Numbered from the stretch's first letter, positions 8,163-16,988 are shown. The stretch: 64,000 bases of DNA from an uncultured Acidobacteriia bacterium (GCA_903875575.1 CAIQWJ010000070.1:1-64000), one strand, 5' to 3'. The notes: a model not told the origin generated them from the sequence alone. Numbers and translations are program-made.

Positions 8163-9755
8163 ATGCTTTTGAGACTTGTCCCGGCCGGTTTGGTTCTCAT
8201 TGCGTGCGGCGCGGCGTTCGGACAGGCTCCGGCCAGCGACGCCGCGGCTGCACGGTTCGAAATTGCCGATGTTCATGTTACGCCCAAAGCGCTGGCCAAC
8301 ACGTTTATGGAGGCCAATCCGCCCCGCAACGGTCGCTATGAGTTCCACAGCGCTTCGATGATCGATCTCATCCAACTGGGCTACGGGTTTGAAGACAACA
8401 AGATTCTGGGCGGGCCGAGTTGGCTCGAAATGGATCGGTTTGAGGTCATCGCGAAGATGCCGGCGGGGACGAGTTCGTCGGTGACTCCAGGGGCGACGTT
8501 GCCGGACGCGGTGCGGGCGATGATGCAGTCGCTGCTGGCGGAGCGTTTCAAACTGACGATCCGTCAGGAGACCAGGTCACTACCGGGTTTTGCGCTAACG
8601 GCAGACAAGAAGGTGTTGATGAAAGAAGGCGATGGTACGGGCGATACGGGTTGCCGTTACATCGCCCCGACCGAGCCTGGGGATGCGACGGTGCGGTTCA
8701 TCTGCCGGAACATGAGCATGGAGGCGCTGGCCGCTTTCTGGTCTCAGGTGAACGGCCCGGCGTCAGCGGCGGTGATCGACAAGACGGACCTGAAAGGGGT
8801 TTGGAATTTCGAGCTGAAGTGGACGAACGGCGCGGGCAGTGAGCACGGGCCGGCGGCCGCGATCGGCAAACAGCTTGGGCTGAAGCTGGAACCGCAGGCT
8901 GTCCCCACGCCGGTTTTGGTGGTGGACAGCGTTAACGAGACGCCGACCGACAATGTTCCTGGTACGGCGGAGGCCTTGCCGATTCCTCCACAGCCGATGG
9001 CATTTGACGTGGCTACGCTGAAGTTCACGGACCCGGATTTTCCTGGCTATTCGTCGTCACTCAATCCGCAACCCGGTGGCCTTTGGGCGGGTCGCGGGAT
9101 GCCGCTTTCCTCGCTTCTGGTGAGGGCTTTCAGTCCTTCGTACGCGCAAAGGAACGAGGATCTGGTGGTGGGAATGCCGGGCTGGGCGCGGACGACGAGG
9201 TACGACCTCACGGGAAGATCGCCAGCGGGTGCGTCGGCAAGCGCGAGAGCGGGCCCGATGGTGCGCTCACTGCTGGAAGAGCGGCTGAAGCTGAAGTGGC
9301 ACACGGAGGAGCGCGCGGTTGCGGTGTATGTTCTGGTGGCGGGGAAGCCGAAGATGAAGAAGGCCGATCCCGCGAGCAGGACGCATTGCCAGCAGGTTGC
9401 GCCACCGGCGGGGTCGCCTCCGGGTTCAGTGTCGCTGAATTGCCAGAACACTTCGATGGAATTGTTCGGGGAAACTATTCGCCGCGCGTTGCAGGGACCG
9501 GGCTCGCCGGTGATCGATTCCACCGGGCTGGAAGGCGGCTGGGATTTTACTCTCACGTTTGTGTTTGGCCGGCCGGTGGCTGTTGGCGCGGACGCTGGCG
9601 CGCCGGGGGTTGTGCCGGCAGCGGCGGATCCGAATGGCGGGTTGACGATTGAGGAAGCGATTGAGAAGCAGCTCGGGCTGAAGCTGGAAATTCAGAAACG
9701 CCCGGCGATGGTGACTGTGATTGATCACGTGGAACAGACGCCGGCGGATAACTGA
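8163..9755 (+). CDS. TIGR03435 family secreted protein with two tandem domains
   Basis: This 530-residue protein contains two copies of the TIGR03435 domain. The first spans about residues 25-260 (FEIADVHVTPK, GGPSWLEMDRFEVIAKM, LLAERFKLTIR, IDKTDLKGVWNFELKW, QLGLKLEPQAVPTPVLVVD). The second spans about 280-530 (FDVATLKFTDPD, GMPGWARTTRYDLTG, LLEERLKLKWH, IDSTGLEGGWDFTLTF, QLGLKLEIQKRPAMVTVID). A signal peptide (LLRLVPAGLVLIACGAAFGQ) begins at the ATG at 8163; the frame is open further upstream, but the signal peptide fixes this start. The function is unknown. The gene is divergent from a single-domain relative with about 100 bp between. Confidence 0.85.
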   Translation: MLLRLVPAGLVLIACGAAFGQAPASDAAAARFEIADVHVTPKALANTFMEANPPRNGRYEFHSASMIDLIQLGYGFEDNKILGGPSWLEMDRFEVIAKMPAGTSSSVTPGATLPDAVRAMMQSLLAERFKLTIRQETRSLPGFALTADKKVLMKEGDGTGDTGCRYIAPTEPGDATVRFICRNMSMEALAAFWSQVNGPASAAVIDKTDLKGVWNFELKWTNGAGSEHGPAAAIGKQLGLKLEPQAVPTPVLVVDSVNETPTDNVPGTAEALPIPPQPMAFDVATLKFTDPDFPGYSSSLNPQPGGLWAGRGMPLSSLLVRAFSPSYAQRNEDLVVGMPGWARTTRYDLTGRSPAGASASARAGPMVRSLLEERLKLKWHTEERAVAVYVLVAGKPKMKKADPASRTHCQQVAPPAGSPPGSVSLNCQNTSMELFGETIRRALQGPGSPVIDSTGLEGGWDFTLTFVFGRPVAVGADAGAPGVVPAAADPNGGLTIEEAIEKQLGLKLEIQKRPAMVTVIDHVEQTPADN

Positions 9756-9793
9756 GAGGGGTTTAGCACTTTAATGGAGTTCGTGCCGGTATG

Positions 9794-9830
9794 GCCCGGG
9801 CGGAAGCCCGGGCGCAGGGCCGAAGCCCTG
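9794..9830. repeat. Tandem GC hairpins with four-base loops (REP-like)
   Basis: Two adjacent hairpins lie between convergent genes: an 8-bp stem GCCCGGGC with loop GGAA (9794-9813), and a 6-bp stem CAGGGC/GCCCTG with loop CGAA (9815-9830). They look like a palindromic intergenic repeat and could also end transcription from both sides. No other copy was noticed in the window. Confidence 0.55.
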
Positions 9831-9838
9831 ACCCTACG

Positions 9839-10879
9839 TTATTTTTCTAAAAGGCGGGTGCGGATCGTTGTGATTTCGTCGTCGGAGAGTCCTACTGCTG
9901 TTTGCAGGTAGGTTTCTACGGAGCCGTAGTGCTTTTCCAGAAGGTCAAATGTGAGTTCCAGCTGGGCGCGTTCCACGGATGTGAAACGGCGGGCGGCGGC
10001 GAGGTTCGTAACACTGGACTTCGTTACCTTCGCGATTTTGACCAGTTCGGCATCGGGGAGATTGGTGGAGTCCAGATAGTCGTGCAGGATTGTTTCGCGG
10101 GAGACGCCCAGAAGGCTGAGCAGAATGCCGGCCATCATGCCAGTGCGGTCCTTGCCCGCCGTGCAATGGAAGAGGAGCGGGAGGTCGCCCCGGGCAATGC
10201 TGTGGAAGACCTGGGCGAATTGGGGGGCGGCGGCGGTCATGAAAGTGTACGGTTTGGCATTTGTCGGATTGGGGGTCGGCGGTCTGGAAGGCACGGGCCT
10301 TCCCCGCCCTGGCGGAGGTCGCTGGCTGGCACCTGGGCTGATGGGCAGAACGTCATAGCGAGTGCCGGGAAGACGCATCAGATCCGTGGGGGAGCGGGTG
10401 CGTTCGCTTTGCGCGCGGAAGTCGCAAAGAACTTTCAGGTTGAGCGATTTCAAATACTCGAAATCGTGATCGGTCAAGCCGTTCAGTTCGGCGGAACGAT
10501 AGATGGTGCCCCAGCGAACGTAGCTGCCGTCTTCGGTGCGATAGCCGCCCATATCGCGGGTGTTCCACGCACCTTCGAGATCCAGACGGCGGACGGCGAC
10601 TACGCGGCTGGGGCCATTGCGCGGCTGTAAATGGAAGTAGATGCGACCGGTGCTCTCGGTGGTGACTTCGACAGGACTGGCCGTAGCGATGGCGAGTGGT
10701 TTGGCTGTGTCGATTCGGTCCGACCGCGAACTGGCGAAGATGGAAACGCGCTCGTTGGGACCGGAAAGGTCGAAGGAAATCCGGTAGCTGCTCTGGCCCG
10801 TTTTCTCACAGATTGGGTTATCGACGGCAGCAAACGCCGCCGTCACTGCGAGGATGAACCCGGCGAGAACGCGGGTCAT
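9839..10879 (-). CDS. Secreted tyrosine-protein phosphatase (PF13350 type)
   Basis: The 346-residue protein is a protein-tyrosine/serine phosphatase of the Y_phosphatase3 (LipA/Oca-like) family. The P-loop HCTAGKDRT supplies the catalytic cysteine and arginine. NTRDMGGY near residue 114 is the usual N-terminal family motif. A signal peptide (VLAGFILAVTAAFA) directs it out of the cytoplasm, and about 80 residues precede the catalytic domain. Its start overlaps the stop of the lactonase gene by 4 bases, indicating co-translation. The substrate is not known. Confidence 0.85.
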   Translation of the reverse strand: MTRVLAGFILAVTAAFAAVDNPICEKTGQSSYRISFDLSGPNERVSIFASSRSDRIDTAKPLAIATASPVEVTTESTGRIYFHLQPRNGPSRVVAVRRLDLEGAWNTRDMGGYRTEDGSYVRWGTIYRSAELNGLTDHDFEYLKSLNLKVLCDFRAQSERTRSPTDLMRLPGTRYDVLPISPGASQRPPPGRGRPVPSRPPTPNPTNAKPYTFMTAAAPQFAQVFHSIARGDLPLLFHCTAGKDRTGMMAGILLSLLGVSRETILHDYLDSTNLPDAELVKIAKVTKSSVTNLAAARRFTSVERAQLELTFDLLEKHYGSVETYLQTAVGLSDDEITTIRTRLLEK

Positions 10880-12009
10880 TTCAGGAACAGGAGGTCGACG
10901 GGCGCTCCGGTGGCGGCGGTTTCACCAGTGGGCGTGAGCGCGCCGGTGGCCTGGTCGACTTTGAAGACCACGATGTTGTTGGAATCCTGATTGGCGGCGA
11001 GGAGGAATTTGCCCGAAGGATCGAGAGTAAAGTTGCGTGGCGTTTTGCCGCCGGATTTCACATTGGCGGTCAGCTTGAGCGCGCCGGTTTTGGCGTCCAC
11101 CGAGAAGACCGCGATGGAATCGTGGCCGCGGTTCGAGGTGTAGAGGGTGTGGCCTTTGCTATCGAGTGCGATTTCGGCGGCGGTGTTATCGCCTTTGAAA
11201 TCGGCAGGAAGGGCGGAGACGGTGGAAAGGAGCTTGCCTGGTCCTTTGACGGCATCGTACGTCATGACGGCGACGCTGGATTTCAGTTCGCTCAGGACGT
11301 AGATGAACTTCTTATCGGACGAGATGGCGGCGTGGCGGGGGCCGAAGCCGGGGTCGGTGGCGGCGAAGGCAGGGGCTGCCGCTGAGAGTTTGGCTGTGAC
11401 GGCGTCGAGATGGAAAAGCTGGAGGTGGTCGTTACCGAGATCGGCTCCGAGGACGAGCGAATCGGCGAGAAGAACCTGGTGGGCGTGGGGGCCTTCCTGA
11501 CGGTCTTTGTTCGGACCCTTGCCGGAATCCTGCATGACGCTGGCGGCTTCGCCGATTTTGCCATCGGCCAGGATGGGGAAGGAGGAGAAGTTGCCACCGT
11601 TGTAGTTGGCGACGAGGGCGGCCTTGCCGGAGGAGTCAATGACGATGTGGCAGGGGGCAGCGCCTTTGGAGGCGACCTGATTGAGGAAAGTCAGTTTGCC
11701 TGTGGCGCGGTCAATGGCGTAGGCGGAGACGGCACCGCCGGGTTTGCCCTGGAAAGTGTCGGTTTCGTTGACGGCGTAGAGGAACTTGCCGTTGGGGGCG
11801 AGAGCGAGGAAACTGGGGCTCTCGGTGGCCACCATCAGGCCGAGGGAAGTGAGTTTGCCTGTGGCGGGGTCAAACCGGAAAGCATTGATTCCTTTGGCGT
11901 TGGGCGCGGTGGCGAGGTTGGTGTAGGCACCAACGTAGACGATTTGAGCGGGGAGCGCAGGGGCGAGCGCGAGGGCGGTGCTGACGGCGAGAAACGCGAA
12001 AGCTTTCAT
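10876..12009 (-). CDS. Secreted lactonase, 7-bladed beta-propeller (6-phosphogluconolactonase-like)
   Basis: The 377-residue protein is a lactonase-family beta-propeller (PF10282; cycloisomerase 2/YbhE type). A signal peptide (FLAVSTALALAPALPAQ) precedes repeated blades, each with patterns such as RATGKLTFLNQ, HIVIDSSGKAALVANYNGG and NFTLDPSGKFLLAANQDSNN. The GPHAHQV and FGPRHAAIS motifs are typical of the family active face. Because it is exported it is unlikely to be the cytoplasmic pentose-phosphate enzyme. It overlaps the downstream phosphatase gene by 4 bases and is probably the first gene of a two-gene operon. Confidence 0.82.
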   Translation of the reverse strand: MKAFAFLAVSTALALAPALPAQIVYVGAYTNLATAPNAKGINAFRFDPATGKLTSLGLMVATESPSFLALAPNGKFLYAVNETDTFQGKPGGAVSAYAIDRATGKLTFLNQVASKGAAPCHIVIDSSGKAALVANYNGGNFSSFPILADGKIGEAASVMQDSGKGPNKDRQEGPHAHQVLLADSLVLGADLGNDHLQLFHLDAVTAKLSAAAPAFAATDPGFGPRHAAISSDKKFIYVLSELKSSVAVMTYDAVKGPGKLLSTVSALPADFKGDNTAAEIALDSKGHTLYTSNRGHDSIAVFSVDAKTGALKLTANVKSGGKTPRNFTLDPSGKFLLAANQDSNNIVVFKVDQATGALTPTGETAATGAPVDLLFLK

Positions 12010-12434
12010 AGGTCTCTAAGGTATCAAAAGCGGGAGGGTTTCGGGCGGGGTGGTATTACATACCTTTACCTAATGCTAATAACCAGAGGCGGGGTTGCCG
12101 CGTCTCTTACTATGAACCCGGCCGTGGGGAGTGCGATAAACCCCCTCCGTTGCCTCCCTGTCTGCTTCGCGCAGAAGCGGCCGATTCATATTTTCCGGTA
12201 CGTATACCGGCAGCGCGTGCCGGATGCGGTCCTCAGGGGCCAGCCGGGCTCACCCCTGGTTCGGCTGGCCCCGATTTCCTTCCTGTAGTGATATCTCCGG
12301 TGTGGTGTTGATTGCGGTGGCAAACCGCTCCCTTGCGGTCGCGGCTTCCCGGATTTTGCGTCGATTGCAGTTTGTGCTGCGAGTCGGGCATACAACGGCT
12401 GTTCTATTGAGTCGGGTACTACTTCGGGCGGGGG
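12010..12434. other. Intergenic region with inverted repeats
   Basis: No gene was found. A hairpin CCGGTA-CGTA-TACCGG lies at 12195-12210. A perfect 10-bp inverted repeat lies at 12236-12272. The sequence TACCTTTACCTAATGCTAATAACC near 12062-12085 is AT-rich and may carry the lactonase promoter on the minus strand. The remainder shows nothing I recognise. Confidence 0.5.
12236..12272. repeat. Perfect 10-bp inverted repeat
   Basis: GGGGCCAGCC (12236-12245) pairs with GGCTGGCCCC (12263-12272) across a 17-nt loop. It could be a terminator for the dioxygenase gene on the minus strand, although no T-run follows, or a repeat element. Confidence 0.5.
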
Positions 12435-13133
12435 CTAGATGGCCAGGACGCATTTTGCCAGCGGACTCAGACGGGACAGCGTTTCCGGCAGCATTCTTAC
12501 CCGCAAATCTTCTCCGGAGCCAGCGTCCCGGCGAATATACGCACCCTGCATGGAACGCCTGGGGTGACTGGTTCGGTTTGCCGTGTGGCCGTGCCAGACG
12601 GACCCGTTGAACACGATCATGGTGCCTGCCTGGCCGCAGGCTACCTCGCCAGGGTATGCTTCGGCGTTGGCGCACAGGTGAGAGCCGGGGATGAATCGCG
12701 TGGCACCGTTATTTTCCGTGAAATCGTCCACCATGAAGATGAAACCGACCATAGTCCAACCCTGCGGGTCGCGTTCGTAATCCACGTGGAGGTTTTGAGC
12801 AGGCATACCGGGTCGCAGAGTGCGGGCATGCATCGTGCTGAGCCGGAAGTTCTGGTTGAGGATCCGGTGGCAGGCCATGAGAACGGGCGGGTGAAGGTAG
12901 AGGGCGTCAAATTCGGGGCCGCGATTGACGAAGTCCCGGACGCGCGTTGTGGAACTCCCGACTTTGATGTCATCCGCAACGGCGTTGCTTAGCGCCTCGT
13001 CATAGGAGGCGGCCAAACGGGCGAGATTGTGGGAAGGTACGGGTCCGGGAATGAGGGTGAAGCCGGCTTCGTCGAGTTCGCGACAGGCCTTGGCGGGCAG
13101 AGACACGCCTGTATTGTCGCAGGGGACCGTCAT
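12435..13133 (-). CDS. Phytanoyl-CoA dioxygenase-family (PhyH) oxygenase
   Basis: The 232-residue protein is a probable Fe(II)/2-oxoglutarate-dependent dioxygenase of the PhyH family, which hydroxylates small organic substrates. The iron triad can be read as H116 and D118 (NLHVDYERD) with a distal histidine in GSVWHGHTANRT (H181 or H183); a following arginine would hold 2-oxoglutarate. The RFIPGSH motif is characteristic. The start is the ATG at 13133; the open frame extends upstream through the sigma-factor region without motifs. It is divergent from the ECF sigma gene with 63 bp between. The substrate is unknown. Confidence 0.82.
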   Translation of the reverse strand: MTVPCDNTGVSLPAKACRELDEAGFTLIPGPVPSHNLARLAASYDEALSNAVADDIKVGSSTTRVRDFVNRGPEFDALYLHPPVLMACHRILNQNFRLSTMHARTLRPGMPAQNLHVDYERDPQGWTMVGFIFMVDDFTENNGATRFIPGSHLCANAEAYPGEVACGQAGTMIVFNGSVWHGHTANRTSHPRRSMQGAYIRRDAGSGEDLRVRMLPETLSRLSPLAKCVLAI

Positions 13134-13196
13134 ATGTGGAATATTGCCGGGTGCGGCTAACGCCCAACGCCCTTTACAGTCTAAACTTGCAGCCGG

Positions 13197-13784
13197 ATGG
13201 AATATGGCGATGAGGTAGCTCTGGAGCGGGCGCGCGGCGGTGATCGCGACGCCTTTCGGGTGCTCGTAGAGCGCCACTCTATCGCTGTGTTCCGGCTCGC
13301 TTATCGTATGACACTGAACGAAACGGACGCGGAAGACATGGTGCAGGAGACTTTTCTGCGGGCCTGGCGGGAGATTCGCCGTTTTGACGGGCGGGCGTCG
13401 TTCGGGACATGGCTGCATCGTATCTGCGCGAACCGGACTGTGGATTTTCTGCGATCGAAGAAGCGCTGGCAGGCCGCGGGTGCGGGAAGTGCGGACGAAA
13501 CCGATGCGGGCTATGACCCCTTTCGCAACCTGCCGGCTCAAACACCATCGCCGGAACGCGAGGCTCTGAGTTCGGAAACGCGGGCGCGACTGGTGCCGGC
13601 GTTAGAGGGGTTGAGTGACATTGAACGGACGGCCTTCGTGATGCGGCATTACGAGGGGTTATCGATTGAAGAAGTCGCGAAGGCTCTTGGCGTGCAGGCC
13701 GGTGCGGCGCGGCACAGCGTGTTTCGCGCGGTCCGCAAATTACGGGCGGCGCTGGGAACGGATCGGGAGGGTGCTGAAGTATGA
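13197..13784 (+). CDS. ECF-type RNA polymerase sigma factor
   Basis: The 195-residue protein is an extracytoplasmic-function sigma factor. Region 2 is seen in RLAYRMTLNETDAEDMVQ (about residues 32-50) with the following FLRAW. Region 4 is the helix-turn-helix around IERTAFVMRHYEGLSIEEVA and ALGVQAGAARHSVFRAVRKL near the C-terminus. The next gene is a zinc-binding anti-sigma factor and the junction is ATGA, so the pair is co-translated. The sigma factor probably controls its own operon, including the two HEAT-repeat genes. The start codon at 13197 is the first ATG; no strong ribosome site is seen. Confidence 0.9.
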   Translation: MEYGDEVALERARGGDRDAFRVLVERHSIAVFRLAYRMTLNETDAEDMVQETFLRAWREIRRFDGRASFGTWLHRICANRTVDFLRSKKRWQAAGAGSADETDAGYDPFRNLPAQTPSPEREALSSETRARLVPALEGLSDIERTAFVMRHYEGLSIEEVAKALGVQAGAARHSVFRAVRKLRAALGTDREGAEV

Positions 13785-14518
13785 CACATCTGAGCGAAGA
13801 GGATCTGATCCTGCTGTATTACGCGGAACCGGATGCGCCGGAAGCGGGCAGGCAGCATCTGGCAGAGTGTGGGGCATGCCGGGCCGCTGCGGAATCACTG
13901 ACGCAAACACTGGCTTACTGCAACGAGCTGGCGGTACCGGAGCGCGATGTCGATTTCGGGCGGGATGCGTGGTTACGGCTGGTGCCGGAACTGGACCGGT
14001 CACCGGAGCCCGCGCGGAACTGGCGGGGAATCCGGGCGTGGGCCATGGCGGCGGGAGTGGCTGTGTTGCTGATGGCGGTTTTTCTGGCAGGACGGTTTTC
14101 GCGTAAAGCGGAAGCGCCGGTCATGGCCGGACTTTCCGATCAGGCCCGGCAGCGCATTTTGGCGATTGCGGTGGCGGACCACCTGGACCGGGTACACACG
14201 CTGATGACGGAGATTTCACATGCCAACGGCACGGATCCCGTGATTCTGGCGACCAACAAGGCGCGGGCGGAGGATCTGGTGCAGGAAGAGCGGTTGATGC
14301 GGCAGTCGCTGGCCGAACAGGGAGAGGCTGCGACCGGGGCTTTTCTGGAGGAAGTGGAACCATTTCTGGTGGAGGCCGCGCATGCATCCGAGAAGGCCGG
14401 CGCGCACGCGGTGAATGAGTTGCGGGACCGGATGGAATCGGACTCGCTCCTGTTTAAGGTTCGCATTGTGGAAACGAATTTGAGAGAGACGCTGAATAAG
14501 AAGGAAGAAAAGTTATGA
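13781..14518 (+). CDS. Zinc-binding anti-sigma factor, single-pass membrane protein
   Basis: The 245-residue protein carries the HxxxCxxC zinc anti-sigma motif (H26, C30, C33) at its N-terminus, followed by one membrane helix (about residues 86-104, AWAMAAGVAVLLMAVFLAG) and an extracytoplasmic helical C-terminal part. By family knowledge the N-terminal domain binds and silences the ECF sigma factor encoded just upstream, and the outer part senses a signal. It overlaps both neighbours by 4 bases. Confidence 0.88.
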   Translation: MTHLSEEDLILLYYAEPDAPEAGRQHLAECGACRAAAESLTQTLAYCNELAVPERDVDFGRDAWLRLVPELDRSPEPARNWRGIRAWAMAAGVAVLLMAVFLAGRFSRKAEAPVMAGLSDQARQRILAIAVADHLDRVHTLMTEISHANGTDPVILATNKARAEDLVQEERLMRQSLAEQGEAATGAFLEEVEPFLVEAAHASEKAGAHAVNELRDRMESDSLLFKVRIVETNLRETLNKKEEKL

Positions 14519-15918
14519 GAGCTTACTCGAATGCCATTTTGATTGCCGCTTTGGCCGTGCCTGCGTTTTGCCAGGAGAGGCCGCCCGCTCCGCCGACTGC
14601 CTTTGTGGACCAGGCTGAGCAACTGGACCTGCATTTCGAGGAGGTGGCGCGGGCGGCGCAGGAGCTATCAACCGGCCAGGTGGAGCAGTTGACGGCGCAG
14701 GCGGATATGCTGGCGTCTCAGATTGACGCAGCCGGCATTGTGGACAAGCTGGATCTTTCGCGGGTCAACGAAATGGCGGATCGGGCGTCCGCGATGGCGG
14801 AAAAGTTTTCGGTACAGTTCGACGACGCGAAAATCAAGGCGTTGACGGACCGGGCGAACGCTATGGCAGAGAAGTTCGACATGGCATTCCTGCAGGCTCC
14901 GAAACCTGTTCCTGCGGCGCCTGCGGCGCCACCCGCGCCGCCCGCCCCGAAGGCGATGACACTCTCCCGCACTTTTACTTCTATGAGGGATTCCGCCTAT
15001 AACGCGGGAACCAGGGCGATCGACCAGCATCATTACGACGAAGCCGTGCAGCGATTCGATTCGGCTATCTTGCAGGAACCGGAGCGGGCCGATGGCGCGC
15101 TCTACTGGAAAGCGTACGCCCTGAACCGGGAAGGCAAGGGAGACGAGGCGCTCAGCGCCCTGGCACAATTGCGTCGCGAACACGCCGCGAGCGCATGGCT
15201 GAAGGACGCGCAGGTGCTGGAAGCGGAGGTGCGGCAGAACCTGGGCAAGCCCGCCGCAGCCGGTGACGAGAACAACGACGACCTCAAGCTGATGGCGATC
15301 AATAGCCTGATGAATGCCGATGCCGAACGCGCAATTCCGCTGCTGGAAGGAATTTTGAAGGGAACGAGTACGCCGGCGGTGAAGGATCGGGCGCTGTTCG
15401 TGCTGTCGCAGAATAAGTCGGTACGGGCGCAGCAGGCGCTGGTCGATTATGCGAAGGCGGGAGGGAATCCGGATCTGCAATTGCGCGCCATTCAGTATGT
15501 GGGGATGTCCGGGACGAAGGACGCGCAGCAACAGTTGGCGGCGATTTACAGCGCGACCACCGATGCGAGGGCGAAGAGTTCCATCATCCAGGCGATGATG
15601 ATGGCGCACGCTATCGACGCGCTGCTCAACATCGCGAAGACGGAGAAGGACGCGTCGCTGCGAAACGCCGCAATTCGCTCGCTCGCCATGGATAAGCGCG
15701 TGGCGACGGAAAGCCTGGTGGAGATTTACAGCGGCGGCGATGTGGCGACGAAGAAGGAGATTATCAACGGCTTCACGGCAAAAGGCGACGGCAAGACGCT
15801 GGTGGACCTGGCCCACAAAGAGGGCGACCCGGTGATGAAGAAGACGATTGTGGAGCGGCTCAGTGGGATGCGCGACAACAAGGACGCGACGGATTACATG
15901 ATGGAGTTGCTGAAGTGA
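14515..15918 (+). CDS. Secreted HEAT-repeat protein
   Basis: The 467-residue protein has a signal peptide (SNAILIAALAVPAFCQ), a long helical region with repeats of the type VDKLDLSRVNEMADRASAMA and KIKALTDRANAMAEKF, a Pro/Ala linker near residue 140, a TPR-like segment (YDEAVQRFDSAILQEPERADG), and C-terminal HEAT repeats (VKDRALFVLSQNKSVRAQQA and following). Such proteins act as binding scaffolds; no catalytic motif is seen. As third gene of the ECF operon, coupled by ATGA to the anti-sigma gene, it is probably an envelope partner or target of this regulon. Confidence 0.75.
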   Translation: MRAYSNAILIAALAVPAFCQERPPAPPTAFVDQAEQLDLHFEEVARAAQELSTGQVEQLTAQADMLASQIDAAGIVDKLDLSRVNEMADRASAMAEKFSVQFDDAKIKALTDRANAMAEKFDMAFLQAPKPVPAAPAAPPAPPAPKAMTLSRTFTSMRDSAYNAGTRAIDQHHYDEAVQRFDSAILQEPERADGALYWKAYALNREGKGDEALSALAQLRREHAASAWLKDAQVLEAEVRQNLGKPAAAGDENNDDLKLMAINSLMNADAERAIPLLEGILKGTSTPAVKDRALFVLSQNKSVRAQQALVDYAKAGGNPDLQLRAIQYVGMSGTKDAQQQLAAIYSATTDARAKSSIIQAMMMAHAIDALLNIAKTEKDASLRNAAIRSLAMDKRVATESLVEIYSGGDVATKKEIINGFTAKGDGKTLVDLAHKEGDPVMKKTIVERLSGMRDNKDATDYMMELLK

Positions 15919-16901
15919 AACTTGCTGTTGCCCTGATGCTGTCGCTCGGTGTGGCGCTGTTGGCGCAGCGGCCGACGGTGGAAAACGCGAAGCTGGAAAC
16001 GCGCACTGTTTCGGGAACGCTCGCGGCCGAGTTGTCGCGAATCGGCGCAGGGCCGGTTTGGGTAGCGTGGGCTGAACCGATCATTGCGGGTCAGCACGGA
16101 GACATGTGTGCGTGGAACCGGAACGGCGATTATGGGCGGGAGCCGGGTGCGCCGGTGCGACTGGAAGGTGAGACGGCGCTGGTGGTGCTGGTGCGGCTGG
16201 AGAATTCGAAGCCGGGCGAACTGCGGATGACATCTCCCGATTGCCGACTGGACGCGGGTGGGATGCCGTTCTACTGGTTCAATGCCGTGAGTGCCGCTGA
16301 GAGCATTTCGTGGCTGAAGGCGCAGGCGAACGGTGTGCACGGGGATACCGCCATCATGGCAATTTCGCTGCATCGGGATGCTGGAGTGGAGGCGGCGCTG
16401 GAAGATCTCGCGGCCATGTCGCAGCCGGTAGAGACGCGCAAGCGGGCGGCTTTCTGGCTGGGGAATTCGCGCGGGGCTCGCGGGGTTGCGGTGCTCAAGC
16501 GGATGCTGGAGAACGATCCGAATGCGGATGTGCGGGATAAGGTGGTTTTGGCGCTTTCGCAGAGTAAGGATCCCGGTGGACTGCCGGCGGTGGTGGACGC
16601 GGCGCGCAATGACAAGGACGCGCATATTCGGGGACAGGCGCTTTTCTGGCTGGCGCAGCGGGCGGCTGCGAATGTTTCGAAGGATGTAATTCAGAACGCG
16701 CTGGCGAATGATCCGGAGAGCGCGGTGCGGGAGCGGGCTGTGTTTGCGCTGTCGCAGATGAAGGATGGCGAGGGCGTGCCGATTCTGATTGAGCTGGCGA
16801 AGACGCATCGGGATCCGGCGGTGCGGAAGAAGGCTATGTTATGGCTGGGGCAGTCGAAGGATTCGCGGGCGCTGGAATTTTTTGCGCAGGCGTTGAAGTA
16901 G
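15915..16901 (+). CDS. Secreted HEAT-repeat protein
   Basis: The 328-residue protein begins with GTG at 15915, overlapping the preceding stop codon (GTGA). A signal peptide (LAVALMLSLGVALLAQ) is followed by a domain of about 110 residues with a conserved-looking core (GPVWVAWAEPIIAGQHGDMC). The second half consists of HEAT repeats (TRKRAAFWLGNSRGARGVAV, VRDKVVLALSQSKDPGGLPA, IRGQALFWLAQRAA, VRERAVFALSQMKDGEGVPI, VRKKAMLWLGQSKDSRALEF). It is the last gene of the sigma/anti-sigma/HEAT/HEAT operon. The ligand and role are not known. Confidence 0.78.
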   Translation: MKLAVALMLSLGVALLAQRPTVENAKLETRTVSGTLAAELSRIGAGPVWVAWAEPIIAGQHGDMCAWNRNGDYGREPGAPVRLEGETALVVLVRLENSKPGELRMTSPDCRLDAGGMPFYWFNAVSAAESISWLKAQANGVHGDTAIMAISLHRDAGVEAALEDLAAMSQPVETRKRAAFWLGNSRGARGVAVLKRMLENDPNADVRDKVVLALSQSKDPGGLPAVVDAARNDKDAHIRGQALFWLAQRAAANVSKDVIQNALANDPESAVRERAVFALSQMKDGEGVPILIELAKTHRDPAVRKKAMLWLGQSKDSRALEFFAQALK

Positions 16902-16988
16902 TAAGTGGAAGCGTGAAGAGTTCGGTGCATGCCCATCGAATCCCGTGCCTTGGGCTTACACCGACAAACCGGTCAAAAGGATGCGCAT

